DNA of 64,000 nucleotides from the NCBI GenBank assembly GCA_963824985.1, contig CAWGRQ010000044.1:1-64000 (forward strand). Direction: 5' to 3'. The stretch is from JAFNAG01 sp963824985 (GTDB lineage Bacteria > Acidobacteriota > UBA6911). Positions 10,201 through 18,551 of the stretch are shown piece after piece (position 1 is the stretch's first letter; every line of letters starts with the position of its first letter). The notes below the pieces were generated by a model, which saw nothing but the letters and a program-made list of their open reading frames with translations, was not told the origin of the DNA and ran no database searches. The position numbers were made by a program, and so were the translations under genes.

Positions 10201-10484
10201 CCGGTCTGCCCGCCAACCGTAGGCAGCAGCGCATCCGGCCGTTCCCGCGCGATGATGGCGCCGATGGATTCGCAGGTCAGGGGCTCGATATAGGTCCGAT
10301 CGGCCAGGTCCGGATCGGTCATGATGGTGGCCGGATTCGAATTGACCAGAACCACTTCGAACCCTTCCGAGCGCAGGGCCTTGCACGCCTGAGTACCCGA
10401 GTAGTCAAATTCACAGGCTTGGCCAATCACGATCGGTCCGGAACCAATGATCAGAATCCTGTGGATATCCGTGCGTTTGGGCAT
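7257..10484 (-). CDS. carB: Carbamoyl-phosphate synthase large subunit
   Basis: A 1075-residue protein of standard length. It has two homologous ATP-grasp halves: the first opens with [21 protein letters not shown] (about residues 10-30), the second with [20 protein letters not shown] near residue 557. Each half has its glycine-rich ATP loop and metal-binding ExNPR segments ([40 protein letters not shown]). The C-terminal MGS-like allosteric domain (about 940-1075) contains [11 protein letters not shown] and [14 protein letters not shown]. It makes carbamoyl phosphate for arginine and pyrimidine synthesis with CarA. The start lies three bases after the carA stop region, so the pair is clearly one operon. 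Confidence 0.97.
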   Translation of the reverse strand: MPKRTDIHRILIIGSGPIVIGQACEFDYSGTQACKALRSEGFEVVLVNSNPATIMTDPDLADRTYIEPLTCESIGAIIARERPDALLPTVGGQTGLNVSIALAKSGVLDHFGVEMIGAKQHAVEIAEDRQLFKDAMAEIGLHSALSRVVRTLDEAREFISQAGLPAIVRPSYTLGGFGGGIAYCPEDFERIIRHGLDVSPVHEVLVEQSLLGWKEYELEVMRDLNDNVVIICSIENFDPMGVHTGDSITVAPAQTLTDKEYQRMRDASIRIIRKIGVETGGSNIQFAVNPQTGTLIVIEMNPRVSRSSALASKATGFPIAKIAAKLAVGYTLDEIPNDITRMTPACFEPSIDYVVVKIPKWNFEKFAEADPTLGTQMKSVGEVMAIGRTFKEALLKGVRSLEKGPWQPRSIPDDLNRKLLTPVPERLDYLLVALMQGHTIEGLHALTRIDPWFLNQLKEIFELEKGLQKYALSTLPQELFRECKRAGFSDQMIAGLLQGEGNGRASAEQVRKRRHDLGLRPVYKRVDTCAAEFESFTPYLYSTYEDECEAEPTLRKKVVVLGSGPNRIGQGIEFDYCCCHASFALQEAGYETIMVNCNPETVSTDYDTSDRLYFEPLTFEDVMEIMDVEKPLGVIVQFGGQTPLNLALKLQAAGVPILGTSPESIDLAEDREHFGELLRNLDIPQPRNGTARSPAEACRVAAGIGYPVLVRPSYVLGGRAMSIVYEEPSLMRYMATAVQASPEHPVLIDEFLEDTLEYDVDALCDGERVVVAGVMEHVEEAGIHSGDSTCALPPIMIEAALLAGMKEYTRRLGLELRVIGLMNIQFAIRKGVVYVLEVNPRASRTVPYVSKATGVPLAKIAARLMVGDTLENLRLTEDLQVRHCFVKSPVFPFNKFLGVDTILGPEMKSTGEVMGVADSFGSAFAKAQIAAGTPLPRQGTVFLSVNDNHKEALLPIAREFVDLGLRLVATSGTQRFLMSHGLPAGFVNKAGEGTPDVVDAIRNREVDLVINTPLGSQSRFDEKAIRRASTLYSVTCITTISGARAAANAIRSLQRETLTVCSLQEYHQHGSPDEG

Positions 10485-10487
10485 GAG

Positions 10488-11585
10488 CTACCTGCGGAAT
10501 TCGGCCATAAGCCGCTTGAACTCCGTGAACAGATAGTGGGAGTCATGCGGCCCGGGTGAGGCTTCCGGATGATACTGAACCGAGAAGGCCGGCACCTGGA
10601 GATGCCGGATCCCTTCCAGGGTCTGATCGTTGAGATTAAAGTGAGTCGCTTCGACCCTTCTCAGATTGAGCGAATCCACATCAACGGCAAAACCGTGGTT
10701 TTGGGCGGTAATCTCAACCCGGCCCGTTTTCACGTTCTTAACCGGCTGATTCGCACCGCGATGCCCGAATTTGAGCTTGTAGGTTCTGCCTCCCAGCGCC
10801 AGGCACATGATCTGGTGCCCCAGGCAGATTCCGAAAAGGGGCGTCTTTCCCAACAGGCGGCGAACATTATCGATCGCATAGCCGAGCGGAGCCGGATCCC
10901 CCGGACCATTGGAGAGGAACACTCCATCCGGGCGAAGAGCCAGAATCTCTTCGACACTGGTCTGAGCGGGGACCACCCGTACATTGCAGCCGGAACGCAC
11001 CAGGCTGGCGAGAATTGTCCTCTTGATGCCGTAATCATACGCCACGACGCGAAAACGGTCCATGGCGGTCGCCGGGGGATCCGGCCACAAGTATGGGGAA
11101 CGGCAGCTGACCAATGTCGCCAAGTCCTGCCCCGTCATCGAGGGCGCCTCACGGGTGCGGATCGCCAGTCGCTCAGGATCGGCATCCAGAGAACTGATGA
11201 TACCCCGCATGGCTCCGCGTGTCCGGAGATGGCGTACCAGGGCGCGAGTGTCGACCTCGGAAACGGAGACGATGCCGTGACGCTTAAGATACTCCTCGAT
11301 CGACTCCAGGGCTCGCCAGTTGGATCTGAAGGCACTGAACTCACGCGCCACGAATCCCTGGACGAAGGGCTTGCCCGACTCCTCATCCTCGCGATTTATG
11401 CCATAGTTACCGATGTGGGGATAGGTCATGGCAACGATCTGTCCGGCATAGGACGGATCGGTGAGAATCTCCTGGTACCCGGAGAGCGAAGTGTTGAATA
11501 CCACCTCGCCGCAGACTTCCCCTTCGGCACCAAATGCGCGGCCCGCAAAAGTGCGGCCGTCTTCCAGTGCCAGAGTTGCTCTCAT
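10488..11585 (-). CDS. carA: Carbamoyl-phosphate synthase small (glutaminase) subunit
   Basis: With the ATG at 11585 the protein has 365 residues and begins [20 protein letters not shown], the normal CarA N-terminus. An in-frame extension of 28 codons upstream is basic and unconserved and was left out. The class I glutamine amidotransferase domain fills the C-terminal half: nucleophile Cys in [10 protein letters not shown], then NHGFAVD, and the catalytic His/Glu in [11 protein letters not shown]. It supplies ammonia from glutamine to CarB. It sits between lepB and carB on the same strand, probably in one transcript. Confidence 0.96.
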   Translation of the reverse strand: MRATLALEDGRTFAGRAFGAEGEVCGEVVFNTSLSGYQEILTDPSYAGQIVAMTYPHIGNYGINREDEESGKPFVQGFVAREFSAFRSNWRALESIEEYLKRHGIVSVSEVDTRALVRHLRTRGAMRGIISSLDADPERLAIRTREAPSMTGQDLATLVSCRSPYLWPDPPATAMDRFRVVAYDYGIKRTILASLVRSGCNVRVVPAQTSVEEILALRPDGVFLSNGPGDPAPLGYAIDNVRRLLGKTPLFGICLGHQIMCLALGGRTYKLKFGHRGANQPVKNVKTGRVEITAQNHGFAVDVDSLNLRRVEATHFNLNDQTLEGIRHLQVPAFSVQYHPEASPGPHDSHYLFTEFKRLMAEFRR

Positions 11586-11716
11586 TGGTCCCGATTTGAT
11601 TTCAGAGTATGCGGGCGAAACCCTGCGCCTGCCGGATCCTTTGGACTCCGGCGATCTGGATCTTCCCATTTGCCGTGGCGCAAAACCTCAAAATTCATCG
11701 GGCAGCGTAAGTGAAA

Positions 11717-12307
11717 CTATTCCACGAGGCCCAGGCGCGAAACGGGCCAATAGCGGAATATCGCTTTACCGTAAATCAGGTCCCGCGGCACAAAGCCCCA
11801 CATCCGACTGTCGTTGCTGGAATTGCGATGATCCCCGAGCACAAAAAACTGATCCGGAGGAACAACGGTTCGAGCGAATGACTCATGGTCCCGGAATTCC
11901 GGCTTGAGATAGGGCTCCTCCGCCCTCGTGCCATTGATAAAAAGCGAACCCATGCGGATTTCGATCAGGTCGCCGGGGATGGCTACAACACGCTTGATAA
12001 ATGACTTGTTGGTATCCCTGGGATACCAAAAAACCACGATATCGCCACGATGGATGTCCTCAAAACGGTATATGAACCGGTTTACGAAAATCCGCTCCTG
12101 GTCCACCAACCGCGGCTGCATGCTGGTCCCCTCAACTTTAACCGGCTGGATGACAAAGATGACTATGAAAATAGCGATGGCAACGGCGAGGAGAATATCA
12201 CGGAACCACGATCTCAGCTCTGAAATCGGGCTATACCCTGAAACTGAAGGGTTTATCCGGTCAGGTTCGGGTGCGGCTTCCGGCGGTGCGGAAAATCTTG
12301 GTTCCAT
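11717..12307 (-). CDS. lepB: Signal peptidase I
   Basis: A 196-residue type I signal peptidase. A single membrane helix lies at about residues 37-55, followed by the catalytic serine in GTSMQP (Ser62) and the general-base lysine in FIKRVVAIPGD (Lys105). The family boxes D (VLGDHRNSSNDSR) and E (WGFVPRDLIYGKA) are complete. The enzyme cleaves Sec and Tat signal peptides at the outer face of the inner membrane. The N-terminus is short, with one rather than two transmembrane helices, as in many non-enteric bacteria. It begins the lepB-carA-carB run, with a gap of 131 bases to carA. Confidence 0.96.
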   Translation of the reverse strand: MEPRFSAPPEAAPEPDRINPSVSGYSPISELRSWFRDILLAVAIAIFIVIFVIQPVKVEGTSMQPRLVDQERIFVNRFIYRFEDIHRGDIVVFWYPRDTNKSFIKRVVAIPGDLIEIRMGSLFINGTRAEEPYLKPEFRDHESFARTVVPPDQFFVLGDHRNSSNDSRMWGFVPRDLIYGKAIFRYWPVSRLGLVE

Positions 12308-12367
12308 CTATTCCCGATTGAATCAATACGGTGATCGGATATCCACAAATCTTGCAGCCAATGCGTG

Positions 12368-12396
12368 AAATTAGCAGAGGCGGGTTGAAAACTCAA
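12368..12396 (-). promoter_or_regulatory. Candidate sigma70-type promoter of lepB-carAB
   Basis: On the minus strand TTGAGT (12391-12396) and TAATTT (12368-12373) are 17 bases apart. Transcription would start about 55 bases upstream of the lepB ATG. It lies back to back with the promoter of the radical SAM gene at 12429-12456. The -10 box is only moderate. Confidence 0.45.
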
Positions 12397-12428
12397 CTGC
12401 TTTGTTCCAATCCCGGATTCCTCAGCGC

Positions 12429-12456
12429 TTGTAATCACTTCTTCAGCTGATATAAT
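12429..12456 (+). promoter_or_regulatory. Sigma70-type promoter of the radical SAM gene, with a long leader
   Basis: TTGTAA (12429-12434) and a perfect TATAAT (12451-12456) are 16 bases apart. The transcript would start near 12463 and run about 265 bases before the ATG at 12731. The leader holds an 81-codon open frame beginning at 12463, with no recognisable product. I see no known riboswitch in it. Confidence 0.6.
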
Positions 12457-12730
12457 CGAATTTTGATGGTACGGCTCAGGCAGAAAGAATCGGGGCCGGC
12501 CGGCAATGCGAACAGGCGGCAGCGGGCAACCCGTCCCGACCTCTCAGAACGCTCAGTCGATTCCCGTTGTGGGTTCCTGGCCACACGCCGGGATCATCAG
12601 CCGGGATCCATCAGGGGAGGTTTTCCTCATTTTCCCGTGAGCAATCGGCGCCAGAAGATCACAGCGTGCCATTCCGATCCGGTTGGGCGCCGATCCGGCT
12701 CCAGATAGAACTCATCACCGTAAGGTTGTT

Positions 12731-14077
12731 ATGAAGATTGTTGTATTGAGTGGGAGCCGTCAGAAGAACTGCACGCTTAAGGATGTGGCGGGTGGTTTTG
12801 GTACGGTTTTCACCGTTGGGAACTCACCGTTCGCCCGGCTCCTGGAGCTCGCCAAGCGCAGAGTTGCTTCAATACCGAACATCACGCTTGCCTATCTTCA
12901 TGCCCTTCTCGAGAGCCATGGTGCAGAGGTAAGGGTTCTTGATGTGCGCCGATTGGATCAGCTCGAGCCCGCCGATCTTTACCTGATCTCATCCTCCATT
13001 GTTGACTGTTCCTTCGAGCTGGAGCTGGGCCAGGAAGCCCGAGCCCGTTATGGCAGCCGGATCGGCTATTTTGGCACATTTGCCGCCACGGTGCCGGAGT
13101 TTTTTGCGGACACCGCCGATTTCATAGTCAAGGAGGAGATCGAGAACATCGCGCCGGCGCTGGCCCGCGGCGAGATTTTCACAGGAGTGGTTTCGGCGGG
13201 ATTCGTCGAAGATCTGGATTCCCTTCCTTACCCCAACTGGGATCAGTTTGATGTCCGGCGTTTCCGCTATCAGATTATTACCAGTCGCGGCGCGACCCTG
13301 CCCATGTTGGGAAGTCGTGGTTGTCCTTACACATGCAATTATTGCCCCTACCTGGTGAACTCGAAGCACCGCGTGCGAACCCCGGAAAACATCGTGGGAG
13401 AAGTGGAATACCTGTCGACGAGATATGGAATTCGCGGCATCTCCTTTCGAGACCCAAACCTGACCTATGGCATGGAGCGTGCGCGTGAGTTCGCCGACCT
13501 GATGATCCGCCGTCGGGTCAACGTGCGCTGGAGCATGGAAGCGCGAACCGACCGGCTGAATCCGGATCTGATCTCGCTCCTGCACCGCGCCGGGCTGCGC
13601 AGCGTGGAAGTGGGCATCGAATCGGCCAATGAAGCTACGCTCAGTGGTAATCTTCGCAAGTCTACCCCCAGATCGCACCAGGAAGAGGTCATTGAACACT
13701 GCCACAAGCTGGGCATTCGGGTAATCGCTAACTACACGCTCGGTCTGCCCAACGATACCATCAGCGGTGTTCAGGAAACGATTCGTTACGCTAAGAAGCT
13801 GAATACCTTCGCGATTCAGTTCACCGTGACCACTCCCTATCCCGGCACCCAGTTCTTCCGCAACGTGCAGAACCGTATCTTTGACCGGGATTGGGAGCAT
13901 TTCAACGGCTGGACCAGCGTATATCGGCATCAAACCATTTCGCCCGAGGAACTTCATCGCCTGCGCGAGTTCGCCTATGTCTCCTACCATCTGCGGCCCA
14001 GGTATGTCTGGAGATTCCTGCAATCCACGCTCCTGCATCCGTTCCTCTTTCCAGATCCGGAGCTTTCCGGGGTTTAA
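12731..14077 (+). CDS. B12-binding-type radical SAM protein
   Basis: A 448-residue protein. Residues 1-130 form a Rossmann-like, cobalamin-binding-type domain without an obvious DxHxxG motif (ITLAYLHALLESHGAEVRVLD). The radical SAM core begins near residue 190 with the cluster motif GCPYTCNYC: Cys198, Cys202 and Cys205 hold the [4Fe-4S] cluster in the CxxxCxxC spacing. The core continues with GISFRDPNLTYG, VEVGIESANEATL and VIANYTLGLPNDT, as in BchE/hopanoid-type enzymes. The C-terminal RPRYVWRFL helix is typical of lipid- or glycan-modifying members. The substrate is not recognisable. The ATG at 12731 was preferred to one 16 codons upstream because the domain starts there. Confidence 0.85.
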   Translation: MKIVVLSGSRQKNCTLKDVAGGFGTVFTVGNSPFARLLELAKRRVASIPNITLAYLHALLESHGAEVRVLDVRRLDQLEPADLYLISSSIVDCSFELELGQEARARYGSRIGYFGTFAATVPEFFADTADFIVKEEIENIAPALARGEIFTGVVSAGFVEDLDSLPYPNWDQFDVRRFRYQIITSRGATLPMLGSRGCPYTCNYCPYLVNSKHRVRTPENIVGEVEYLSTRYGIRGISFRDPNLTYGMERAREFADLMIRRRVNVRWSMEARTDRLNPDLISLLHRAGLRSVEVGIESANEATLSGNLRKSTPRSHQEEVIEHCHKLGIRVIANYTLGLPNDTISGVQETIRYAKKLNTFAIQFTVTTPYPGTQFFRNVQNRIFDRDWEHFNGWTSVYRHQTISPEELHRLREFAYVSYHLRPRYVWRFLQSTLLHPFLFPDPELSGV

Positions 14078-14098
14078 GCACCTCGATGAGGAGACCCT

Positions 14099-15010
14099 AT
14101 GGCTGTCATCGGATTGGTGTTGGCTTCCCTGCTCTGGTGGGGGTCCCTCCCGCCAATAACGCGAGCCCGGCCGGTTTTTGTAACCGCAAGCTTTCTCGAC
14201 AAGAACCATCTGTACCTGGAAAACCTCAGCCGCGAGGAGGTGCGCGTTTTCGAGAACGGCCAGCCGCGCCAGGTGGAATACCTGGCCAGTAAGGATGTGC
14301 CGTTCGTATACGGGCTTCTCTTCGACCGCGAGGTCCTGCCTCAGCCCTTTGAAGAGCCCGGCCGCGGCGCTTATGGCGTCAGCACTGCCACTGCCGCGAG
14401 CAACGTGGCCTATCAGCTGCTCGATCAGGCTTTCGGCCAGCAGGCGGGATGGATGGGGTTTTACGACGCCGATTTGCAGGTCGCAATCGATTTTGTCCAG
14501 GATAACGGTCGCATCAAAGATGCCATCCAGATGCTTCGTGGACGACGAACGTTGGAAGAGCCTTCGCTATACGCCGCCCTTTTCACAGTCGCAAAGAAAA
14601 TGAGCCAGCGCAATGAAAAACGCCGAGTCCTCGTCCTCTTTGTCGAGGTTCTGGACACCAAGACGGGTGACAAGCTCAGGCCTTTGAAAAACCTGCTGTC
14701 GGCGTCCAACCTGGAGTTGTTTGTCGCCAGCTTCGGGAGATCCAGGATTATAAGTGACCATGGATTGCCCCCGGCGCAGAGTGAAGCTTCCCTGAGCGAA
14801 CTGGCAGGAGCCACTGCGGGAGCCGCGTATTCCAGCTTTCAGGATAGTATCGAAGGCATGGGACGCCGAATCTCTTATCAGATCAAGAGTTTCTATACCA
14901 TCGGGTTTCAGGCGGAATCGGAAACGGACGCTCCGGGGAAACTCAGAATCGAGTGCACCAGACCCAACATCAAGGTGACCTCCCATCCGGTGGTGCCCAT
15001 TCTTCAATAA
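14099..15010 (+). CDS. VWFA-related secreted protein of the acidobacterial type
   Basis: A 303-residue protein with an N-terminal hydrophobic segment (residues 2-20) that should act as a signal sequence or anchor. The mature part opens with VTASFLDKNHLYLENLSREEV, close to the strand DxxGxxVxxL..dFxv of the VWFA-related family described from Acidobacteria, then a von Willebrand A-like domain (GLLFDREV; RRVLVLFVEVLDTK). The C-terminus YTIGFQAESETDAPGKLRIE matches the usual ending of that family. The DxSxS metal site is not conserved (LLFDRE), so metal-dependent adhesion is doubtful. The family is a useful taxonomic hint. Function unknown. Confidence 0.75.
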   Translation: MAVIGLVLASLLWWGSLPPITRARPVFVTASFLDKNHLYLENLSREEVRVFENGQPRQVEYLASKDVPFVYGLLFDREVLPQPFEEPGRGAYGVSTATAASNVAYQLLDQAFGQQAGWMGFYDADLQVAIDFVQDNGRIKDAIQMLRGRRTLEEPSLYAALFTVAKKMSQRNEKRRVLVLFVEVLDTKTGDKLRPLKNLLSASNLELFVASFGRSRIISDHGLPPAQSEASLSELAGATAGAAYSSFQDSIEGMGRRISYQIKSFYTIGFQAESETDAPGKLRIECTRPNIKVTSHPVVPILQ

Positions 15011-15131
15011 ACGCCCCACCGCCCGTTTCCCCGCATGGCTAAGGGCCTGCAGCCCGCGGCGATCTGCACGACCCTCATAAAGTCCCCTGCCGCGCCGGTC
15101 GATAAGCGTCATGGTCCCTTTGTGAGACGAT

Positions 15132-16361
15132 ATGAGTTTGTGTAGAAACAGGTTATGGGCAATCGGCGGCGGCAAGGGGGGCGTAGGAAAGAGCTTTTTG
15201 ACCGCTGCATTGGGAACCGCGCTTGCCCGCGCCGGCAAATCGGTGATCGTTGTCGATGCCCATCTGGCGGCCCCCAACCTGCACACCTATCTTGGAATCA
15301 AGGCGCCTGTGGCAACCCTGTTCGACGTGATCTCAGCGCGGATCGCCTTGCCTGAAGCTCTGGCACCAACCCCTGAAGCAAAAATGCGGTTCGTCGGTTG
15401 TGCCGGGGACGAGCCCGGAATGGGAGATCTCAGTCTTATTGAGCGGAAGAAGCTGTTGGACTGCATTTCAGCGCTGGAGGCAGACTTTGTATTGATCGAT
15501 GCCGGCGGCGGAGCTGCCTACAGCGGTCTCGATTTCTTCAACCATGCAGACCTCGCCATCGTGGTGGCCACGCCGGATCAGATCTCGCTTCAGTCCGCCT
15601 ATAGTTTCCTCCGGCATGCAATTTTCCGCAAAGTACAAAGGCAATTCGAGGGACACGCTGCGCTCGTGGCCGCGCTGCAGCAGATGCGCGAATCCGTCAG
15701 CGGCGCCAGGCCCCAGACGATGGCTGATTTTATTCAACTGTTGCAGCCCGCTTCCCCGGAACTGGCCGCCGCCGTGGCATCGACGATAACCTCATTCCGC
15801 TCGTTTCTTTTGCTCAACATGGCCGCATCCGGGCAGGAGCGCAGGGCCGACATCGTCAGATCGGCCGCCGGAAAGTTCCTGAACATCGAGGTTCATCCCG
15901 CAGGCTGGATCCCGTTGGGAGCATTGGCGCGTAAGGCTGCGCCGTCCTTGAGTCCGCTGGAGAACGGCGAGCCGGACGGCGTTTTGTCGCGCCAAATCAG
16001 TCTTGTCGCCCTCAAGCTGGCAGGGGAACCGGCTGCCGGCGAACCGCAGGAGTCCTCCCGCCCCCATCGCCCGGCAGTTACGGTGGCGGCAACCGGATTT
16101 AACGACAACCTCGTAATCATGGGGCGGGAGCTGCATGTGCAGACTGAGGATATGGGCTGTGAAGCGCGTTGCATCACCACTCAGGTATTCTGGGAAGGCC
16201 GCGTGATCCTTTCAACCAGGGCCGATTATCCTGCCATGACCCGGACGCCACAGGAAAGCAGCCAGGTGATCGAATGGATGCGGATCCAGCATTTCAATGT
16301 GATCCGTGAAATCGAAAACAGGAAAGCAACATGGCCGGCCGTGCTGGCTCAAAATCCATGA
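15132..16361 (+). CDS. MinD/ParA-like P-loop ATPase with an extra C-terminal domain
   Basis: A 409-residue protein. The deviant Walker A motif GGGKGGVGKS is at residues 12-21, the switch region VVDAHLAAPNLHTYLG follows at 40-56, and Walker B (FVLIDAGGG) near 120. Asp of the usual DxDxGxxN is kept but the second acidic residue is His-Leu, so it is divergent from FlhG (which is at 51-52 kb). The last 80 residues carry a small separate domain (IMGRELHVQTEDMG; TTQVFWEGRVILSTRADY) seen in delta-proteobacterial and acidobacterial relatives. The ATG of the next gene overlaps its stop. It likely positions or regulates a membrane structure; the target is unknown. Confidence 0.82.
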   Translation: MSLCRNRLWAIGGGKGGVGKSFLTAALGTALARAGKSVIVVDAHLAAPNLHTYLGIKAPVATLFDVISARIALPEALAPTPEAKMRFVGCAGDEPGMGDLSLIERKKLLDCISALEADFVLIDAGGGAAYSGLDFFNHADLAIVVATPDQISLQSAYSFLRHAIFRKVQRQFEGHAALVAALQQMRESVSGARPQTMADFIQLLQPASPELAAAVASTITSFRSFLLLNMAASGQERRADIVRSAAGKFLNIEVHPAGWIPLGALARKAAPSLSPLENGEPDGVLSRQISLVALKLAGEPAAGEPQESSRPHRPAVTVAATGFNDNLVIMGRELHVQTEDMGCEARCITTQVFWEGRVILSTRADYPAMTRTPQESSQVIEWMRIQHFNVIREIENRKATWPAVLAQNP

Positions 16362-17464
16362 TGGAAATCCCACCCCCATGCAGCAAGATACTCATTGTCG
16401 ATGATGAGGCGGAGTTGCGTTCCATCCTCAAACGATGCCTGGCAAACAGTTCACATGAGTGTGTCATGGCCGAGAACGCGGCCGAGGCCCTGGAGCGGAT
16501 TCGGGATGATCATTACGCCCTGGTGCTGAGCGATGTTTGCATGCCAGGCATGTCCGGTATCGAACTTCTGGGCCAGATCAAACAGCAGAATCCAGACATA
16601 TCCGTTATCATGATCACCGGAGTGCGCGATCTGGCAACCGCCATTGCTTCCCTGAAGATGGGAGCATGCGACTATATCACCAAACCCTTCGAGCTGCTTA
16701 CAGTCCGACGAGCGGTCGACGGGGCGCTGGAGCGGCACCGTCTCACGGTCGAGAATCGCCATTACCAGATGGGACTCGAGAGGATGGTTGAAGAGCGCAC
16801 CCTGGAACTGAATGGCGCGCTGCGGGAAGTGGAAGAAAGTTACCGGTTCACTCTCGAGGCGCTGGCTGCAGCCCTCGACGCCCGGGAGCATGAAACTCAG
16901 GCCCACTCCCAGCGTGTGCGCGAATACGCGTTACTGCTGGCCAGAAAACTCGGACTTGCCGATGAAGACCTGGTTCACATCGGGCGTGGCGCGCTGCTGC
17001 ATGATATCGGTAAGATCGGCGTGCCCGATTCGATCCTCCTTAAGCCAGCCAAGCTCACGCCGGAAGAGTGGATTCAGATGAAACGTCATCCTCTGGTTGG
17101 ATTTGAGATTCTAAGGGGAGTACAATTCCTGACACCGGCTGCCGAAATCGTCCTGACGCACCAGGAACGATGGGATGGTGACGGCTACCCGAACGGGCTC
17201 CGCAGAACCGAAATCCCGCTCGGGGCGAGGATATTCGGTGTTGTCGATACGCTTGATGCCATGACCAGCGACCGTCCGTACCGTAAAGCATTGCCATTCA
17301 ATGCCGCGCTGGACGAGGTACGGCGCTGTAGCGGCACTCAGTTCGATCCTGACGTTGTCAAAGCCTTCCGGAGCATTCCGCATGAAGCCTGGAAGGACAT
17401 ACACGACCTTATCAACAGCCAACAGAAGATCCGGGATTCCGGAAGCGTTCTGCACCCCGTATGA
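16358..17464 (+). CDS. Response regulator with HD-GYP cyclic-di-GMP phosphodiesterase domain
   Basis: A 368-residue two-domain protein. The receiver domain (residues 10-125) has the acidic pocket VDDE (14-17), the phospho-acceptor Asp59 in LSDVCMPG and Lys109 in ITKPF. A coiled-coil linker (130-165) leads to an HD-GYP domain with the metal motif HDIGK (214-218) and the signature HQERWDGDGYP (268-278). HQER replaces the more common HHER, but the GYP triad and both HD residues are intact, so c-di-GMP hydrolysis is plausible. No sensor kinase gene is adjacent. It is coupled to the MinD-like ATPase by a stop/start overlap (ATGA), so the two probably act together. Confidence 0.92.
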   Translation: MMEIPPPCSKILIVDDEAELRSILKRCLANSSHECVMAENAAEALERIRDDHYALVLSDVCMPGMSGIELLGQIKQQNPDISVIMITGVRDLATAIASLKMGACDYITKPFELLTVRRAVDGALERHRLTVENRHYQMGLERMVEERTLELNGALREVEESYRFTLEALAAALDAREHETQAHSQRVREYALLLARKLGLADEDLVHIGRGALLHDIGKIGVPDSILLKPAKLTPEEWIQMKRHPLVGFEILRGVQFLTPAAEIVLTHQERWDGDGYPNGLRRTEIPLGARIFGVVDTLDAMTSDRPYRKALPFNAALDEVRRCSGTQFDPDVVKAFRSIPHEAWKDIHDLINSQQKIRDSGSVLHPV

Positions 17465-18387
17465 GACTCGTACCGCTGAGCCAGTCGGACATTGGGCTTA
17501 TGGCAGCCCTGATGGAGGAAGAGGAACAGGCATGGCGGAATGAACTCGATTGGGACTACGCGCCCATCCGCCGCATCCTGCTTACCTTCCTCAAGCGGCG
17601 CATGCTGCCGGGATTCGTCCTGAAGAGTGGCAGGAAAGCATCCGGTTACAGCTACTTCCTGGTCACACATCAGAAAGGCGTTATCGGAGCGATATACGCG
17701 GGTCCCCCAAATGCCCAGGAGGCTGCAGACCGGATTCTGTCCCGGGTTATCAGCAGTCTGAAAGAGATTCCCAATCTGAATCGCATTGAATCCCAGATCC
17801 TGCCTCTCAACGGACTGGACCCAAATGCCATTTTCTCGCGGCACGGATTCCGGCATTTTCTCCGCCACTACCTTGAATTGGATCTGGCGGGTTGGAGGGG
17901 CCCGGACGAAAATGCTTCCGTCCCCATCGCGCCCTGGCACTCCAGTTACCTGGCGATGGCCGCCGAAGTAGCTTTTCTGAGCTACCGCAATGCCATTGAT
18001 CGCCTCATCTGCGAAGACTATGGCTCGGAGGCCAACTGCGAGGTTTACTTGCGAAGTCTGGTGGAAAGCCCCGGCTGCGGCGTCTTCCTGCCGGAATCAT
18101 CGCTAGTGGGACTCAACAGCCATGGCGAGCTATGCGGTTTCATCCTGACTTCGCACATCTCCCCCACTGCGGCCATGATTCCACAGATATCGATCCATCC
18201 CGCGTTCCAGGGGAGAGGCCTGGGAACCCGCCTGATCCGCCAATCACTTCAGCGACTCCGGACCGCCGGATATCAGACAGTTAGGCTGACCGTCACGGCG
18301 CAGAATCGCCGTGCGCATGAGTGGTACCAGCGCCTCGGGTTTAAGACACGCCGCGACTTCGGAGCTCATGTCTGGCTCCGAGAGTGA
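17461..18387 (+). CDS. GNAT-family N-acetyltransferase
   Basis: A 308-residue protein whose C-terminal 130 residues form a GNAT fold. The acetyl-CoA motif A is ISIHPAFQGRGLGTRLI, then VRLTVTAQNRRAHEWYQRLGF, the usual motif B ending. The N-terminal half (1-160) has weaker resemblance to a degenerate GNAT domain (AGYSYFLVTHQKGVIGAIYAG) and may be a pseudo-domain. Its ATG overlaps the stop of the HD-GYP gene, making a three-gene unit with the MinD-like ATPase. Substrates of such proteins (small molecules, antibiotics, protein lysines) cannot be predicted. Confidence 0.85.
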   Translation: MRLVPLSQSDIGLMAALMEEEEQAWRNELDWDYAPIRRILLTFLKRRMLPGFVLKSGRKASGYSYFLVTHQKGVIGAIYAGPPNAQEAADRILSRVISSLKEIPNLNRIESQILPLNGLDPNAIFSRHGFRHFLRHYLELDLAGWRGPDENASVPIAPWHSSYLAMAAEVAFLSYRNAIDRLICEDYGSEANCEVYLRSLVESPGCGVFLPESSLVGLNSHGELCGFILTSHISPTAAMIPQISIHPAFQGRGLGTRLIRQSLQRLRTAGYQTVRLTVTAQNRRAHEWYQRLGFKTRRDFGAHVWLRE

Positions 18388-18551
18388 TCCGCGGATTTGC
18401 CGGCAGCCACAGCCCACCCGCCGCCGAATCGCACCTCCTGCAGTGCTGGCCTCCCGGAGCGCGATCGCAGTCGTGAGGAGATTTCCCTTGCTTCTCCTCC
18501 ACTCCCGCCTTAAAAACGGATGATTCATACCGACCCCAGAGAGGACCATCT

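Noticed and set aside
12463..12708. 81-codon frame directly at the start of the radical SAM leader
   Set aside because: Its ATG sits at the predicted transcript start without a ribosome-binding site. The product is Arg/Gly-rich and low-complexity, so it is probably leader sequence.
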